From positions 1 to 64,000 of the forward strand of contig JAVBTR010000079.1 in the NCBI GenBank assembly GCA_031556065.1: 64,000 bases of DNA. Reading direction: 5' to 3'. Origin of the DNA: JAVBTR01 sp031556065. GTDB taxonomy: Bacteria > Bacillota > Clostridia > Christensenellales > Aristaeellaceae. The notes beneath the pieces were generated by a model. The model was not told the origin of the DNA and made no database searches. It saw nothing but the letters and a program-made list of their open reading frames with translations. The position numbers and the translations under genes were made by a program. How positions within the stretch are numbered: position 1 is the first letter of the stretch; every line of letters begins with the position of its first letter. Positions 7,330 to 16,594 of the stretch are shown in pieces.

Positions 7330-8447
7330 CACACTTGTCCCCTTTGCGCCCCTTCCAAACGGGCGATCTCCATAAGCTTTCCAATATTTTTTTCAAAGAA
7401 CATCTGGTAGCCTTTACAGAAGCGGTTTAGATTAAGCGGGTCTTGCAGCCGTTGCTCCCGATCTCTTCGACAGCCGCCGCGGCACAGAGATACCCATTTG
7501 CACCCTTTGCATTCCAGCTGCATTTCTTCGGATTTATGCACAAATTCATGAGCCCTTTCCCCTCGCAGCATGGCAGGTATTTCATCCTCTTTAATATTCC
7601 CCAGGTGGTATTCGTCCAGCACATAAAAATCGCAGGGATAAGCGCTGCCATCCCCTTCGATCACCAGATTGCAGGTGCAAGTCCCCTGCATGGCGCAGTT
7701 TTCCGGTGGACGGCCCAGTAGCATATGAATCATATTATCGAACTGGCGGATGCTCACATAGTTTCCCGCCATGTAATCCCTGTAATACATTTCAAAGGTG
7801 GCATTCAAAAAGTTCCCGTATGCTTCATCTGTCAGTACATAGGGGCTTTTCTTTCCGTCGAAGCCTTCAATACAGGGTATGAATTGCAGGTAGCGGTATT
7901 CCTTTAGACTATTATACACCTTTTGAGCATGCTTGGCCGTGAAGGATGTGATTACACATAGAACATTAAATTCGCAGCCGTGTTTTTGCAAAAATCTAGC
8001 GGCTTTTTGCACCCTCGCAAAGGTGCCCTCCTTTTTCCCATCCACCCGCAAGCCATCATGCATGGCTTTATCTCCATCCATGCTTAAGCCGACTAAAAAG
8101 CGGTTTGCTCCCAAAAAGGCAGCCCATTCATCATCGATTACCAGTCCGTTGGTTTGAAGGCTGTTTGAAATCTTTACCTTGTTGATATTATGCTTTTCTT
8201 GCAACGCCACCGCCTTTCGAAAAAAATCAAGCCCCGCCAGGGTAGGCTCTCCACCCTGAAACATAAACGAGCACTGGCCAGCAGCATACTTCAATGCCTT
8301 TTCAATTAACGTTTCCAATGTGTCTTCGTCCATAATACCAAAGCTTTTCACCTGCCGGTGATCCGCCACATCCGCATAAAAGCAGTAGGCACAGCGCATG
8401 TTGCATAGGCTTGAAGCAGGCTTGATTAAAATTCCAAGAGGTCGCAT
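7329..8447 (-). CDS. Anaerobic sulfatase-maturating radical SAM enzyme (anSME)
   Basis: About 372 residues. It converts the active-site Cys or Ser of type I sulfatases to formylglycine, without oxygen. CNMRCAYC near the N-terminus binds the radical SAM [4Fe-4S] cluster; FMFQGGEP and a C-terminal SPASM region with many cysteines (CAMQGTCTCN, YPCDF, CKGCKWVSLCRGGC) bind auxiliary clusters. This pattern matches anSME closely. Start placed at ATG 8447, 8 nt after GGAG; a GTG at 8453 is an alternative but sits too near the ribosome site. A cysteine-type sulfatase lies in the divergent operon at 14805, an obvious substrate. Next to the sensor kinase gene and probably in the same transcript. Confidence 0.9.
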   Translation of the reverse strand: MRPLGILIKPASSLCNMRCAYCFYADVADHRQVKSFGIMDEDTLETLIEKALKYAAGQCSFMFQGGEPTLAGLDFFRKAVALQEKHNINKVKISNSLQTNGLVIDDEWAAFLGANRFLVGLSMDGDKAMHDGLRVDGKKEGTFARVQKAARFLQKHGCEFNVLCVITSFTAKHAQKVYNSLKEYRYLQFIPCIEGFDGKKSPYVLTDEAYGNFLNATFEMYYRDYMAGNYVSIRQFDNMIHMLLGRPPENCAMQGTCTCNLVIEGDGSAYPCDFYVLDEYHLGNIKEDEIPAMLRGERAHEFVHKSEEMQLECKGCKWVSLCRGGCRRDREQRLQDPLNLNRFCKGYQMFFEKNIGKLMEIARLEGAQRGQV

Positions 8448-8462
8448 AGTCACGTCTCCAAT

Positions 8463-10184
8463 CTAGCGGTTTTCGATGGCCGGAAAGCTAATAGTGACCT
8501 GGGTATATTCTCCCAGAACACTTTCGATTTCAAGCCCGTAATCTTCCCCGAATTCAGTGCGAATTCGCTTGTGAATATTAATAAGTGAAATGCCCTTAAT
8601 ATTCAAATACTCATAATCCGTTTGGGTTAGCTTCCGGCGAATCGTCCTTAAGTCTTCCCCGCCGATACCAATCCCGTTATCCCAAACCGAAAGCACTACG
8701 CGGTTTTCCATTAAGCAACCCTTTATGTTCAGCTGGCATGGACCATCCTTTGATTCCAGCCCGTGAACCATAGCGTTTTCCACAAGGGGCTGAAGGAGCA
8801 TCCGAAGCATGATGTAATCTGTAAGCCGGTCGTCCACATCAAAATCCACCAAATACTTGCCATTGAAACGAATATTCATAATCTGCGTATATTTTTGCAC
8901 CATGGACATTTCTTCGAATATGGGAATCCGCTGGGCGGTAGAATGGGCATACCGTAAAAGTGCAGCTACACCCTGCGCTACTTCCCCGGCTTTTTCTGCT
9001 TCACCCCGATCGGAAAGGTATTTGATGGACACCAAGGAGTTGTAAAAAAAGTGGGTGTCGATCTGCTTATGAAGAAGCACCATTTCGATCCGCTGCCGTT
9101 CCAGCCGGGTTTCGTAAGCCCCCTGCTGGGCCTCTATTTCCCGGCGGGTCGCTTCCTCGATACGGGCCAGCATGCGATTAATGTTTTCCACCAGTGGATC
9201 CATATGCGCTACCCCTGTCAGCTTTAGCCTGGCTTCGGGGTTTTCTTCATTTAGGGAATCGATCCTGCGCATAAGCTTGCGGTAGGGCTTCACAAGCCAG
9301 CGGTTTGTCCACCCAATGGCAAACATAAATAGCACAAACACAAAGCCGCCCGCGCCCAAAAGGATCAGCGTCAGGGCGCTTCTGGTGGGAAAAATGCTGT
9401 CCTTAGGAAGCAGCACCGTCACTTTAATAATATCGGTTAGCACATCTTCATGCAATATGTAATTTCTGCTTTCATCCAGGCTCACATCCGCCATCCTCAT
9501 GCTTTCCATCTGGGGACGGTTGGAAAGGAGCACCTTGCTGCCATCGTGAATGAGGATTACGCCATCGCTCAGGGTTTCAAAGGTAGCCAAGGATTCCCGA
9601 AAGCCTTCAATGCTGCTCAAAACCGCCGCCATGCCCACTTTGACAAAGCGGCTGTTATTTTGGAATTGTACAATGGGGGCCGTAGCGCACAAATACGCTT
9701 GGCCATCCAACTCCATAACAAAATTTCTGGTTATTCCCGCATCCCAGCCGGTTTCCCGCAAAAGGCGAAGCCCTTCAATGGACACCCCCCCCAGGAACTG
9801 ATACCAGGCCCTTGTATGGTCGTAGAGCACCACGGCACTGATATGGCTGTTGGCCGCCGCCATTTCCACAATAGGGCGCACCGTGTCATAGGCTTTATGG
9901 TAGCGTTCCCCTGTGTCAGTATCCGCAGCGTAGCTTTTCACATCTTGATGGCTTGAGATGCCCTCTATAATATTGCCCTGGTAGGCGAAGGCATCCTTTA
10001 ACTGGGCCACCATATCATCCAGCACATATTCCAGATTGCTTTGGTGAATATCCCTTACCTTGCCCAGGAAAAGGTCCTGCAAAAAAAGTTGCCAAACCAC
10101 CAGCACCGCCAAAAGCACCGCACAAATAATAATCAGCTTTGAATAGATGCTGCGGTCCGCTTTAGATAAATTAAGCTTTTTCAT
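8463..10184 (-). CDS. YesM-type sensor histidine kinase
   Basis: 573 residues. One membrane helix lies near residues 16-36, then an extracellular region of about 230 residues, a second helix near 275-298, a HAMP-like linker, a His_kinase domain (QIDTHFFYNSL, phosphoacceptor His near residue 377) and a HATPase domain (LLQPLVENAMVHG, WDNGIGIGG, GISLINIHKRI). This architecture is that of YesM-type kinases, which sense extracellular glycans and phosphorylate AraC-type YesN regulators. Start ATG 10184 follows AGGAGCGGGCA and overlaps the regulator stop in ATGA. Upstream in-frame codons lie inside the regulator gene and are not used. Confidence 0.9.
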   Translation of the reverse strand: MKKLNLSKADRSIYSKLIIICAVLLAVLVVWQLFLQDLFLGKVRDIHQSNLEYVLDDMVAQLKDAFAYQGNIIEGISSHQDVKSYAADTDTGERYHKAYDTVRPIVEMAAANSHISAVVLYDHTRAWYQFLGGVSIEGLRLLRETGWDAGITRNFVMELDGQAYLCATAPIVQFQNNSRFVKVGMAAVLSSIEGFRESLATFETLSDGVILIHDGSKVLLSNRPQMESMRMADVSLDESRNYILHEDVLTDIIKVTVLLPKDSIFPTRSALTLILLGAGGFVFVLFMFAIGWTNRWLVKPYRKLMRRIDSLNEENPEARLKLTGVAHMDPLVENINRMLARIEEATRREIEAQQGAYETRLERQRIEMVLLHKQIDTHFFYNSLVSIKYLSDRGEAEKAGEVAQGVAALLRYAHSTAQRIPIFEEMSMVQKYTQIMNIRFNGKYLVDFDVDDRLTDYIMLRMLLQPLVENAMVHGLESKDGPCQLNIKGCLMENRVVLSVWDNGIGIGGEDLRTIRRKLTQTDYEYLNIKGISLINIHKRIRTEFGEDYGLEIESVLGEYTQVTISFPAIENR

Positions 10185-10903
10185 TGCCCGCTCCTGAACT
10201 GGGTGGGCGTTATTCCGTAAGTATCTTTGAACACCCGGCAAAAATAGAAATAGTCCTCATAGCCGCTTTGAACGGAGATTTCTTTAATGGCCAAATCCGT
10301 AGACCGGAGCAAAAACGCAGCGTGAGTCATGCGCAGCTTTTGCAGATGGGTTGAAAAAGTGGTGTCCATGTATTTGGTAAAAAGCCGGCAAATATACGTG
10401 GGATTGATATTGAACCTTTCCGCTATCTGGTTTAAGGATTGCTTTTGAGCGAAGTGGGTATTTAAATGCGCCAGAATTTGGTTTAACTCCGGCGAAAGAG
10501 TGGCCGGTTTTAAAGGCTGTTCTCTGTTTTTGCGAAGCTTTTTCGTAAGCCGATGGAACAGTTCTGTCATCTGGGCTTCTTCCACAGGCTTGATCAAGTA
10601 ATCGAAGCCTTCCAATAACATAAGCTGCCGCACATATTCGAAATGATCGAAGGCACTGATCACCACATATTCCGCCGAGCACTTGCTTTCCTTTAGCCCG
10701 CGGATTAGTTCAATGCCTGTCATCCTCGGCATCTTAATATCTGTAAAAACCACATTGGGGCGCAAAAGGAGGATTTCCTCCATTGCCAAAAGAGGATCGT
10801 TGTTTTGCCCCACTACCGAAAAATTGTTTTCCGCCCATTGAACAGAGTCTCGGACTTGGCTTAAAACCATGGGTTCATCATCCACAAGATAGGCCGTAAA
10901 CAC
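10181..10903 (-). CDS. YesN-type response regulator with AraC DNA-binding domain
   Basis: About 240 residues. The receiver domain has YLVDDEP and the phosphoacceptor in VFTDIKMPRMTG; the C-terminal AraC domain has two HTH motifs (LNQIAERFNINPTYICRLF and IKEISVQSGYEDYFYFCRVF). Start taken as GTG 10903, which has GGGGG 7 nt upstream; an ATG at 10921 is in frame but has no ribosome site. Divergent from the permease-sulfatase-glycosidase operon it most likely activates. It is shorter than many YesN proteins because the linker between domains is minimal. Confidence 0.9.
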   Translation of the reverse strand: MFTAYLVDDEPMVLSQVRDSVQWAENNFSVVGQNNDPLLAMEEILLLRPNVVFTDIKMPRMTGIELIRGLKESKCSAEYVVISAFDHFEYVRQLMLLEGFDYLIKPVEEAQMTELFHRLTKKLRKNREQPLKPATLSPELNQILAHLNTHFAQKQSLNQIAERFNINPTYICRLFTKYMDTTFSTHLQKLRMTHAAFLLRSTDLAIKEISVQSGYEDYFYFCRVFKDTYGITPTQFRSGQ

Positions 10904-11005
10904 CGTATCGCCCCCATTCATTAACTGCTTTGCACAAATACAAAGTCATTTTATGCAACATATTACATAGTTCGTGTAAGATTTTCCATACCCTTGCAGC
11001 ACATA

Positions 11006-11031
11006 CTTATCTATAATAATAATCAGATAAG
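11006..11031 (+). promoter_or_regulatory. Activator-dependent promoter region of the glycan operon
   Basis: The 174-bp divergent gap holds TATAAT (11012-11017) but no good -35 hexamer at the right distance. An inverted repeat CTTATCT/AGATAAG (11006-11012, 11025-11031) overlaps it. A poor -35 beside an AraC-type regulator gene suggests activation by that regulator; this is inference. Confidence 0.5.
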
Positions 11032-11077
11032 AACAAAAAAGCAATGACCTATTCCAACTAAACCGGGAGGTGGCACC

Positions 11078-12010
11078 ATGAGCGCAACCGCATTGGCGCC
11101 CGCGAGGCGTAAACACAAACCGATTTGGCGGCATTGGCAATTGTATGCCATGCTCGCACTACCGGTGATTTATTTGCTGATTTTCAACTACTACCCCATG
11201 GCCGGGGTACAATTGGCCTTCAAGAAATACGCCGCCCGGCTGGGTATCTGGGGCAGCCCTTTTGTAGGGATGAAAAACTTCGAAAAGTTTGTCAACTCCT
11301 ACCAGTTCTGGCCCATCCTTAAAAACACCCTGACCATTTCCTTCTATTCCATTATCGCCAGCGTGCCAACGCCTATTATTCTGGCCTTATCCTTAAACGC
11401 AGTACGGGGCAGAGGCCTTAAAAAGACAGTGCAGCTAGCCACCTACATGCCAAACTTTATTTCCACCGTGGTCATGGTAGGTATCTTAAAACAGCTTTTG
11501 CACCCAAGACTGGGCGTTGTGGCCACCATTGGAGCCATTCTAGGCTTCACCATTCCGGATTTATTTGCTTCCTCCTCCGCCTTCCCGCACCTGTATGTCT
11601 GGTCCAACGTGTGGCAGAAAACAGGCTGGTCTTCCATTATTTATCTGGCCGCTCTTTCCAGTGTGGACCCGGAACACCACGAGGCTGCCATTGTAGACGG
11701 TGCCAGCCGCTTCCAACGGGTGCGGCACATTGATCTGCCTACCATCATCCCCACCGCCACCATTATGCTGATTTTAAGCATGGGCCAAGTCATGAGCATT
11801 GGCTTTGAACGGATTTTCCTTATGCAGACAGATTTAAACCTGGCCGCCAGCGAAATTATTTCTACCTATGTATATAAAGTGGGCTTAACCGGCGCCGGGG
11901 ATTACGGCTACTCCACTGCCATTAACCTGTTTAATTCAGTGATCAACCTGATACTCATCGTCACCATGAACCAGGTATCCAAAAAGCTGGGCGAATCCAG
12001 CCTATTCTAA
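11078..12010 (+). CDS. Carbohydrate ABC transporter permease (LplB-type)
   Basis: 310 residues, about six membrane helices, first at residues 23-42 (ends in NYYPMAGVQLAFKKY, typical of LplB). The EAA coupling loop is EAAIVDGASRFQRVRHIDLP near residue 205. It forms the heterodimeric channel with the next gene and depends on an ATPase not encoded here. Start ATG follows CGGGAGGTGGCACC. First gene of the plus-strand operon, 18 bp before the second permease. Confidence 0.92.
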   Translation: MSATALAPARRKHKPIWRHWQLYAMLALPVIYLLIFNYYPMAGVQLAFKKYAARLGIWGSPFVGMKNFEKFVNSYQFWPILKNTLTISFYSIIASVPTPIILALSLNAVRGRGLKKTVQLATYMPNFISTVVMVGILKQLLHPRLGVVATIGAILGFTIPDLFASSSAFPHLYVWSNVWQKTGWSSIIYLAALSSVDPEHHEAAIVDGASRFQRVRHIDLPTIIPTATIMLILSMGQVMSIGFERIFLMQTDLNLAASEIISTYVYKVGLTGAGDYGYSTAINLFNSVINLILIVTMNQVSKKLGESSLF

Positions 12011-12028
12011 CAGAAGGGAGGAAACGGT

Positions 12029-13003
12029 ATGACCGCCATTGCCCGCCACAAAAAAGAAAAGGACGATCTGCCCCGGGCGCTAAGTTCCAAAACCCCTATT
12101 GCGAAAAACGACCGAATTTTTTATATCATCAACGGCGCACTGCTGATCATTTTCTTCCTGCTGGTGCTTTTACCCATTCTGACGTTGTTCGCCAACGCAT
12201 TTTCCAGCTCCAATGCCGTAGCCGGGGGCAAAGTCACCTTCTGGCCTGTGATCCAAAAAGCCGATGGCAGCTATGCCTTTGGGGCTACGCTGGATGGGTT
12301 TAAGGCTGTATTTAAAAATAACAAAGTGTTAAACGGCTACTGGAACACCTTTATCTATACTGTATGCGGCACTTCCTTCAACCTGTTTTTGACCATTCTG
12401 GCCGCCTACCCCCTAAGCCGGGACGATCTGCCTGGCCGCAACTGGATTATGATGCTCTTCGCCTTTACCATGCTCTTTAACGGCGGCATGATTCCCAACT
12501 TTATCCTCATGCGGGATTTGCATATCTACAACACCCGCTGGGCCATCATCCTGCCTATGGCCATTAACGTCTATAACATGGTCATCTGTCGAACATTCTT
12601 TAAGACCTCTATTCCCAAAGAGCTATTGGAGGCTTCCCAATTGGACGGCTGTACCGACGCCCGGTTCCTCGTTTCCATCGTGCTGCCTCTTTCCAAGGCC
12701 ATTGTGGCGGTTATCGGGCTATATTACGGTGTTTACCACTGGAACGCTTACTTTAACGCCTTCCTCTACTTGAACAACCAGGCCCTGTATCCATTGCAGA
12801 TCGTGCTGAAAGAAATTCTGCTTTCCTCCGTTGTATCTTCTGAAATGCTGGAAGGGGCGGACCTTGGCAGCGTGGACGTGAACATGATCCACCTTCTGCG
12901 CTATTCTCTGATCGTGGTAGCCTGCCTGCCCATCTGGTGTGTGTACCCCTTCCTGCAAAAATACTTTGTTCAAGGCGTGATGATCGGATCGGTGAAGGGC
13001 TGA
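12029..13003 (+). CDS. Carbohydrate ABC transporter permease (YtcP-type)
   Basis: 324 residues; N-terminal cytoplasmic segment, about six helices and the EAA loop EASQLDGCTDARFLVSIVLP near residue 195. Partner of the LplB-type permease. Preceded by AAGGGAGGAAACGGT. The lack of a local ATPase is normal for this family, which usually shares an MsmX-type ATPase encoded elsewhere. Confidence 0.92.
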   Translation: MTAIARHKKEKDDLPRALSSKTPIAKNDRIFYIINGALLIIFFLLVLLPILTLFANAFSSSNAVAGGKVTFWPVIQKADGSYAFGATLDGFKAVFKNNKVLNGYWNTFIYTVCGTSFNLFLTILAAYPLSRDDLPGRNWIMMLFAFTMLFNGGMIPNFILMRDLHIYNTRWAIILPMAINVYNMVICRTFFKTSIPKELLEASQLDGCTDARFLVSIVLPLSKAIVAVIGLYYGVYHWNAYFNAFLYLNNQALYPLQIVLKEILLSSVVSSEMLEGADLGSVDVNMIHLLRYSLIVVACLPIWCVYPFLQKYFVQGVMIGSVKG

Positions 13004-13051
13004 TCCGGCAAAAATAAAAACCTGTTCCCTATTAATGAAAGGAGGATCCCC

Positions 13052-14740
13052 ATGAAACATCTCCGCAAACTGGCCGCCCTATTCCTAAGCATCTGCCTGC
13101 TCCTTTCCTGCGCCCTAGCCCTTGCCTCGGAAATTCAAGTGGCTCCCGGCGGCGAACTGCCCATTGTACCGGAGGGCACAGATGTCACATTGAAGGTAGC
13201 CGTTGTAGGTTTTCCTTATGTGGCCGACTATGAAACCAACTATTTCACCACATGGCTGGAAGAACGCACCGGCGTCAAACTGGATTTCATTGTTTATCCT
13301 AACGATTCCACCATTGAAAAGGTGCTGCTTGAACTGAACTCCGGCGATGTATCCAGCCTGCCGGATGTGTACCTGGCTATTACCATGGGCACCAACACCA
13401 TTTTCGGCGCCTCCTATGCCCCCAACTGGTACGATCAGGGCATGATCATTCCCTTGAATGAAATGATCGAAAAATACGGTACCAACTTAAAGGCCGCATT
13501 GGATATCGCCAAGGGTTACGGCTATGACATCCTCCCCTGGATGACCTCTTCCGACGGCAATATCTATTCTCTGCCTGCCTTCTCTGCGTCCCTTACCAAC
13601 TCTTATCCCAACAAGATGTGGATTAACCAGGGCTGGCTTACCAAGCTGGGATTAGAAATGCCCACCACCACCGAAGAGTTCCGCGAGGTGCTCCGAGCCT
13701 TTAAAACAAAGGACCCCAACGGCAACGGCCTGGCGGATGAAATCCCCTTGGCTGGCGCCAAAGCCGCCACCGGCACCGTGGGCATCGGAACCATTGGTTA
13801 TGATTTTATCATCAATGCGTTTATCTACAACGACAGCCTCAACTCCCGCCTGTATGTGGAAGAGGGCGTCGTGAAATTCGCCCCCATTACCAGCCAATGG
13901 CGTGAAGCCATGAAGTACCTGCGTGAATTGTGCGATGAAGGCCTGTTCTACGCCGGCTCCTTCACCCAGGACGGCACGGCGCTGCTTCAGATTGGCTCCA
14001 ATGAAAACGACATTCTGGGCGCCTTTGAAGGCCTTGGTTTCGAAGCCGCCATCACCGCCAAGGACCTGCCCAAGCTGGAAGCCTTGGGTTCCGTTCCTGC
14101 TTTAATCGGCCCGGAAGGCAAGCACTATGTCACCTGGGCCGCTCCCAGCATTCGTCCCGCGGGCATCATCACCGCTAATTGCAAGTACCCCGAGGTAGCT
14201 TTCCGGGTGCTTGACGAAATGATGAGCTACGAAGGTTCTCTGATCACCCGGTACGGCGAGCAGGGCATCAACTGGGATTACGCCGATGAAGGCACCACCA
14301 GCTATTACAGCAAGCAGCCTGTTTTGAAGGTATTGGAAAACACCTGGGCCGTGCCCGGACAGAACCAAAACTTCATGCAGCAAAGCCCCTTCATTCTGGA
14401 TCCCGCCATCGCCACCGGTATCCAATGGGATGGCCAGAATCTGCTGGACGCTGGCTATATCAAAGCCCTTTCCGTTATGAAGCTGGATGAAACTGGCGAA
14501 ATCCCTGCCGAATTCATCGCCAACCTGGTTTACACCCCCGAAGAGATTGATATCCTCACCACCCCGAAAAACGACATCGATACCTACGTTCTGCGCTCCA
14601 TCGCCAACTTCGTGGCTGGCGATTGGGATCCCAAAGACGATAAGCAATGGGAAGCCTACATAGCCGAATTCGAAAAGATGGGCCTGAGCACCCTGGTGGA
14701 TACCGTACAGACCGTCTACACCAGAATGTACAGCAAGTAA
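13052..14740 (+). CDS. Extracellular solute-binding protein of the glycan transporter (LplA-like)
   Basis: 562 residues, the size typical of binding proteins paired with LplB/YtcP permeases. Signal peptide at residues 1-26 (KLAALFLSICLLLSCALALA then SE). A Cys is present in LLLSC, but the following residues are hydrophobic, so signal peptidase I cleavage after ALALA looks more likely than lipidation. Binding-protein features include YFTTWLEERTGVKLDFIVY and FAPITSQWREAMKYLRELCDEGL. Preceded by GAAAGGAGGATCCCC. A hairpin follows directly after the stop, before the sulfatase. Ligand predicted to be a sulfated oligosaccharide from context only. Confidence 0.88.
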   Translation: MKHLRKLAALFLSICLLLSCALALASEIQVAPGGELPIVPEGTDVTLKVAVVGFPYVADYETNYFTTWLEERTGVKLDFIVYPNDSTIEKVLLELNSGDVSSLPDVYLAITMGTNTIFGASYAPNWYDQGMIIPLNEMIEKYGTNLKAALDIAKGYGYDILPWMTSSDGNIYSLPAFSASLTNSYPNKMWINQGWLTKLGLEMPTTTEEFREVLRAFKTKDPNGNGLADEIPLAGAKAATGTVGIGTIGYDFIINAFIYNDSLNSRLYVEEGVVKFAPITSQWREAMKYLRELCDEGLFYAGSFTQDGTALLQIGSNENDILGAFEGLGFEAAITAKDLPKLEALGSVPALIGPEGKHYVTWAAPSIRPAGIITANCKYPEVAFRVLDEMMSYEGSLITRYGEQGINWDYADEGTTSYYSKQPVLKVLENTWAVPGQNQNFMQQSPFILDPAIATGIQWDGQNLLDAGYIKALSVMKLDETGEIPAEFIANLVYTPEEIDILTTPKNDIDTYVLRSIANFVAGDWDPKDDKQWEAYIAEFEKMGLSTLVDTVQTVYTRMYSK

Positions 14741-14759
14741 TCAAAAGACAACTCAATCA

Positions 14760-14784
14760 GGGGCAGGCAAACGCCTGCCCCTTT
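14760..14784 (+). terminator. Intra-operon hairpin after the solute-binding-protein gene
   Basis: Perfect 9-bp GC-rich stem GGGGCAGGC/GCCTGCCCC with a 4-nt loop, followed by only three T. Likely a partial terminator or 3' stabiliser that lets the binding protein be made in excess over the enzymes downstream. Confidence 0.65.
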
Positions 14785-14804
14785 ACCAAAGGGAGGCTAT
14801 CACC

Positions 14805-16577
14805 ATGAAAGCCATTATGCTCATGTTCGATTCCCTGAAAAAAGACTGGCTTCCTCCTTACGGCGGGGATATTGTCGCGCCAAATTTTACCCGCTTGGCT
14901 GAGCACACAGTTCGCTTCGACAAGTTTTTTGTGGGTTCCATGCCTTGCATGCCCGCACGCCGGGAGCTGCACACGGGCCGCTACGGTTTCTTCCACGAGG
15001 GCTGGTCGCCCCTGGAACCCTTTGATGATTCGGTGCCGGAAATCCTTTGGACAAACAAGGTACATACCCACTTGATTTCCGATCACCATCATTACTGGCG
15101 GGATGGCGGCGCCAATTACCATACCCGCTACACCACCAACGAGCATATTCGCGGCCAGGAGGGGGATCCCTGGATGGCCGATTTAAACGTAAAAACCGTT
15201 AATACCACCACCGCCCAGCAGCTGCCCCCGTTTTTCGATCAGATGTTTAAGCAGGATACCGCCAACCGCGCCGCCATGTTAAATGAAAAGGATCATTCCC
15301 AGACTCTGTGCTATGACGCGGGCATGGCCTTCCTTGAAAAGAACAGCGGCTGTGATAACTGGTTTTTACAGCTGGAATGCTTTGATCCTCACGAGCCCTT
15401 TTTCACCTACGAAGAATACCAGCGCCTGTACGAATCCCAGTACCAGGGCCGACATATAGACTGGCCCATGATGGGCAGCGTGACTCAGCCGCAGGAATTG
15501 GTGAGCTACATACAGAATCAATACAAAGCATTGGTTTCCATGATCGATAAAAACTTAGGCCGTGTTCTGGATTTTATGGATCACCATGATCTTTGGAAGG
15601 ACACCCTGCTCATTGTTAATGCCGATCACGGCTTGCTTTTAGGTGAGCATGACTGGTGGAGTAAGGGCGCCATGCCTCTTTACAATGAAACCGCTAACAT
15701 TCCCTTCTTTGTTTGGGATCCCCGAATCGGCAAGAAAAACGAAGCCCGGCAATCCCTGGCGCAAAACATCGATGTAGCCGCCACGCTGCTTGATTACTTC
15801 GGCGTTCCCCTGCCAAAAGATATGCAAGGCAAGCCCTTGACCCCTATTATCAAGGACGATACCCCTATCCACGATTGTGTGATCTACGGTTATTTCGGCG
15901 GCGCGGCCAATATCACCGATGGCCGATATGTCTATATGCGCGGGCCCGCCAGCAAAGAAAACGCGCCCCTTTATGAGTATACCCTGATGCCTGCGCGAAT
16001 GGCCAGCCGAATGGATGTAAAGCAGCTGGCGGATGTTGATCTGCAGCCGCCCTTTGCATTCACCAAGGGCTGTCCCACCATGAAAATCGATATGGGCAGC
16101 CACAATACACCCTTTTCCAACGCTTACCGCTTTGGCTCCAGGGTTTATGATTTTAAGCAGGACCCTGGCCAGGCTCACCCCATAACCGATGAAAACCAGG
16201 AGGAACGGCTGGCGAAGCTGCTTTTTAAAAAAATGCAGGAATGCGATGCGCCTTTGGAACAATATGAACGGCTTGGGCTGGACGGCCCCATTACCAAGGA
16301 AAGCCTTAAAGCTCAGCGTGACGCTTTCCTTAAATCCTTTGAGCCCTCATTTTTAACCGACCGGCACTGGCAACAGGAAGCCGTCTGCCAGATGGATACC
16401 TTAAAGAACCTGGCTCACGGCCAGCCCATTGAAAATGCATTTTCCGCTTATATCATTGAAAACGATATTCAAGAAATTACGCCAACGGTTATAACTCAGT
16501 TTGCCTTAAAAGCCCTGCCGCCCCAAATGGCGGGCATGGCTATGATGATGCTGGAACTTACCAAACGCCTTAACTAA
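14805..16577 (+). CDS. Type I sulfatase, cysteine class
   Basis: 590 residues. Hydrolyses sulfate esters after its active-site Cys is converted to formylglycine. The signature CxPxR appears as CMPAR at residues 48-52, followed by RELHTGRY. Metal and substrate residues are in MFDSLKKDWL (N-terminal D9; the usual second Asp is Ser), LNVDHG-like NADHGLLLGEH near residue 273, and a C-terminal extension after residue 430. No signal peptide, so it acts in the cytoplasm on imported substrate. RBS AAAGGGAGG. Downstream of the binding protein and 17 bp before a GH3 glycosidase; the maturase is at 7329. The exact sulfated sugar cannot be read from sequence. Confidence 0.92.
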   Translation: MKAIMLMFDSLKKDWLPPYGGDIVAPNFTRLAEHTVRFDKFFVGSMPCMPARRELHTGRYGFFHEGWSPLEPFDDSVPEILWTNKVHTHLISDHHHYWRDGGANYHTRYTTNEHIRGQEGDPWMADLNVKTVNTTTAQQLPPFFDQMFKQDTANRAAMLNEKDHSQTLCYDAGMAFLEKNSGCDNWFLQLECFDPHEPFFTYEEYQRLYESQYQGRHIDWPMMGSVTQPQELVSYIQNQYKALVSMIDKNLGRVLDFMDHHDLWKDTLLIVNADHGLLLGEHDWWSKGAMPLYNETANIPFFVWDPRIGKKNEARQSLAQNIDVAATLLDYFGVPLPKDMQGKPLTPIIKDDTPIHDCVIYGYFGGAANITDGRYVYMRGPASKENAPLYEYTLMPARMASRMDVKQLADVDLQPPFAFTKGCPTMKIDMGSHNTPFSNAYRFGSRVYDFKQDPGQAHPITDENQEERLAKLLFKKMQECDAPLEQYERLGLDGPITKESLKAQRDAFLKSFEPSFLTDRHWQQEAVCQMDTLKNLAHGQPIENAFSAYIIENDIQEITPTVITQFALKALPPQMAGMAMMMLELTKRLN

Positions 16578-16594
16578 AAAGGAGGAAAACAAAA

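Noticed and set aside
9450..9956. 168-codon frame antisense to the YesM-type kinase
   Set aside because: A long antisense frame typical of GC-richer codon use; no start signals and the opposite strand has a clear kinase.
14102..14647. 181-codon frame antisense to the solute-binding protein
   Set aside because: Mirror of the real gene; no ribosome site or known domain.
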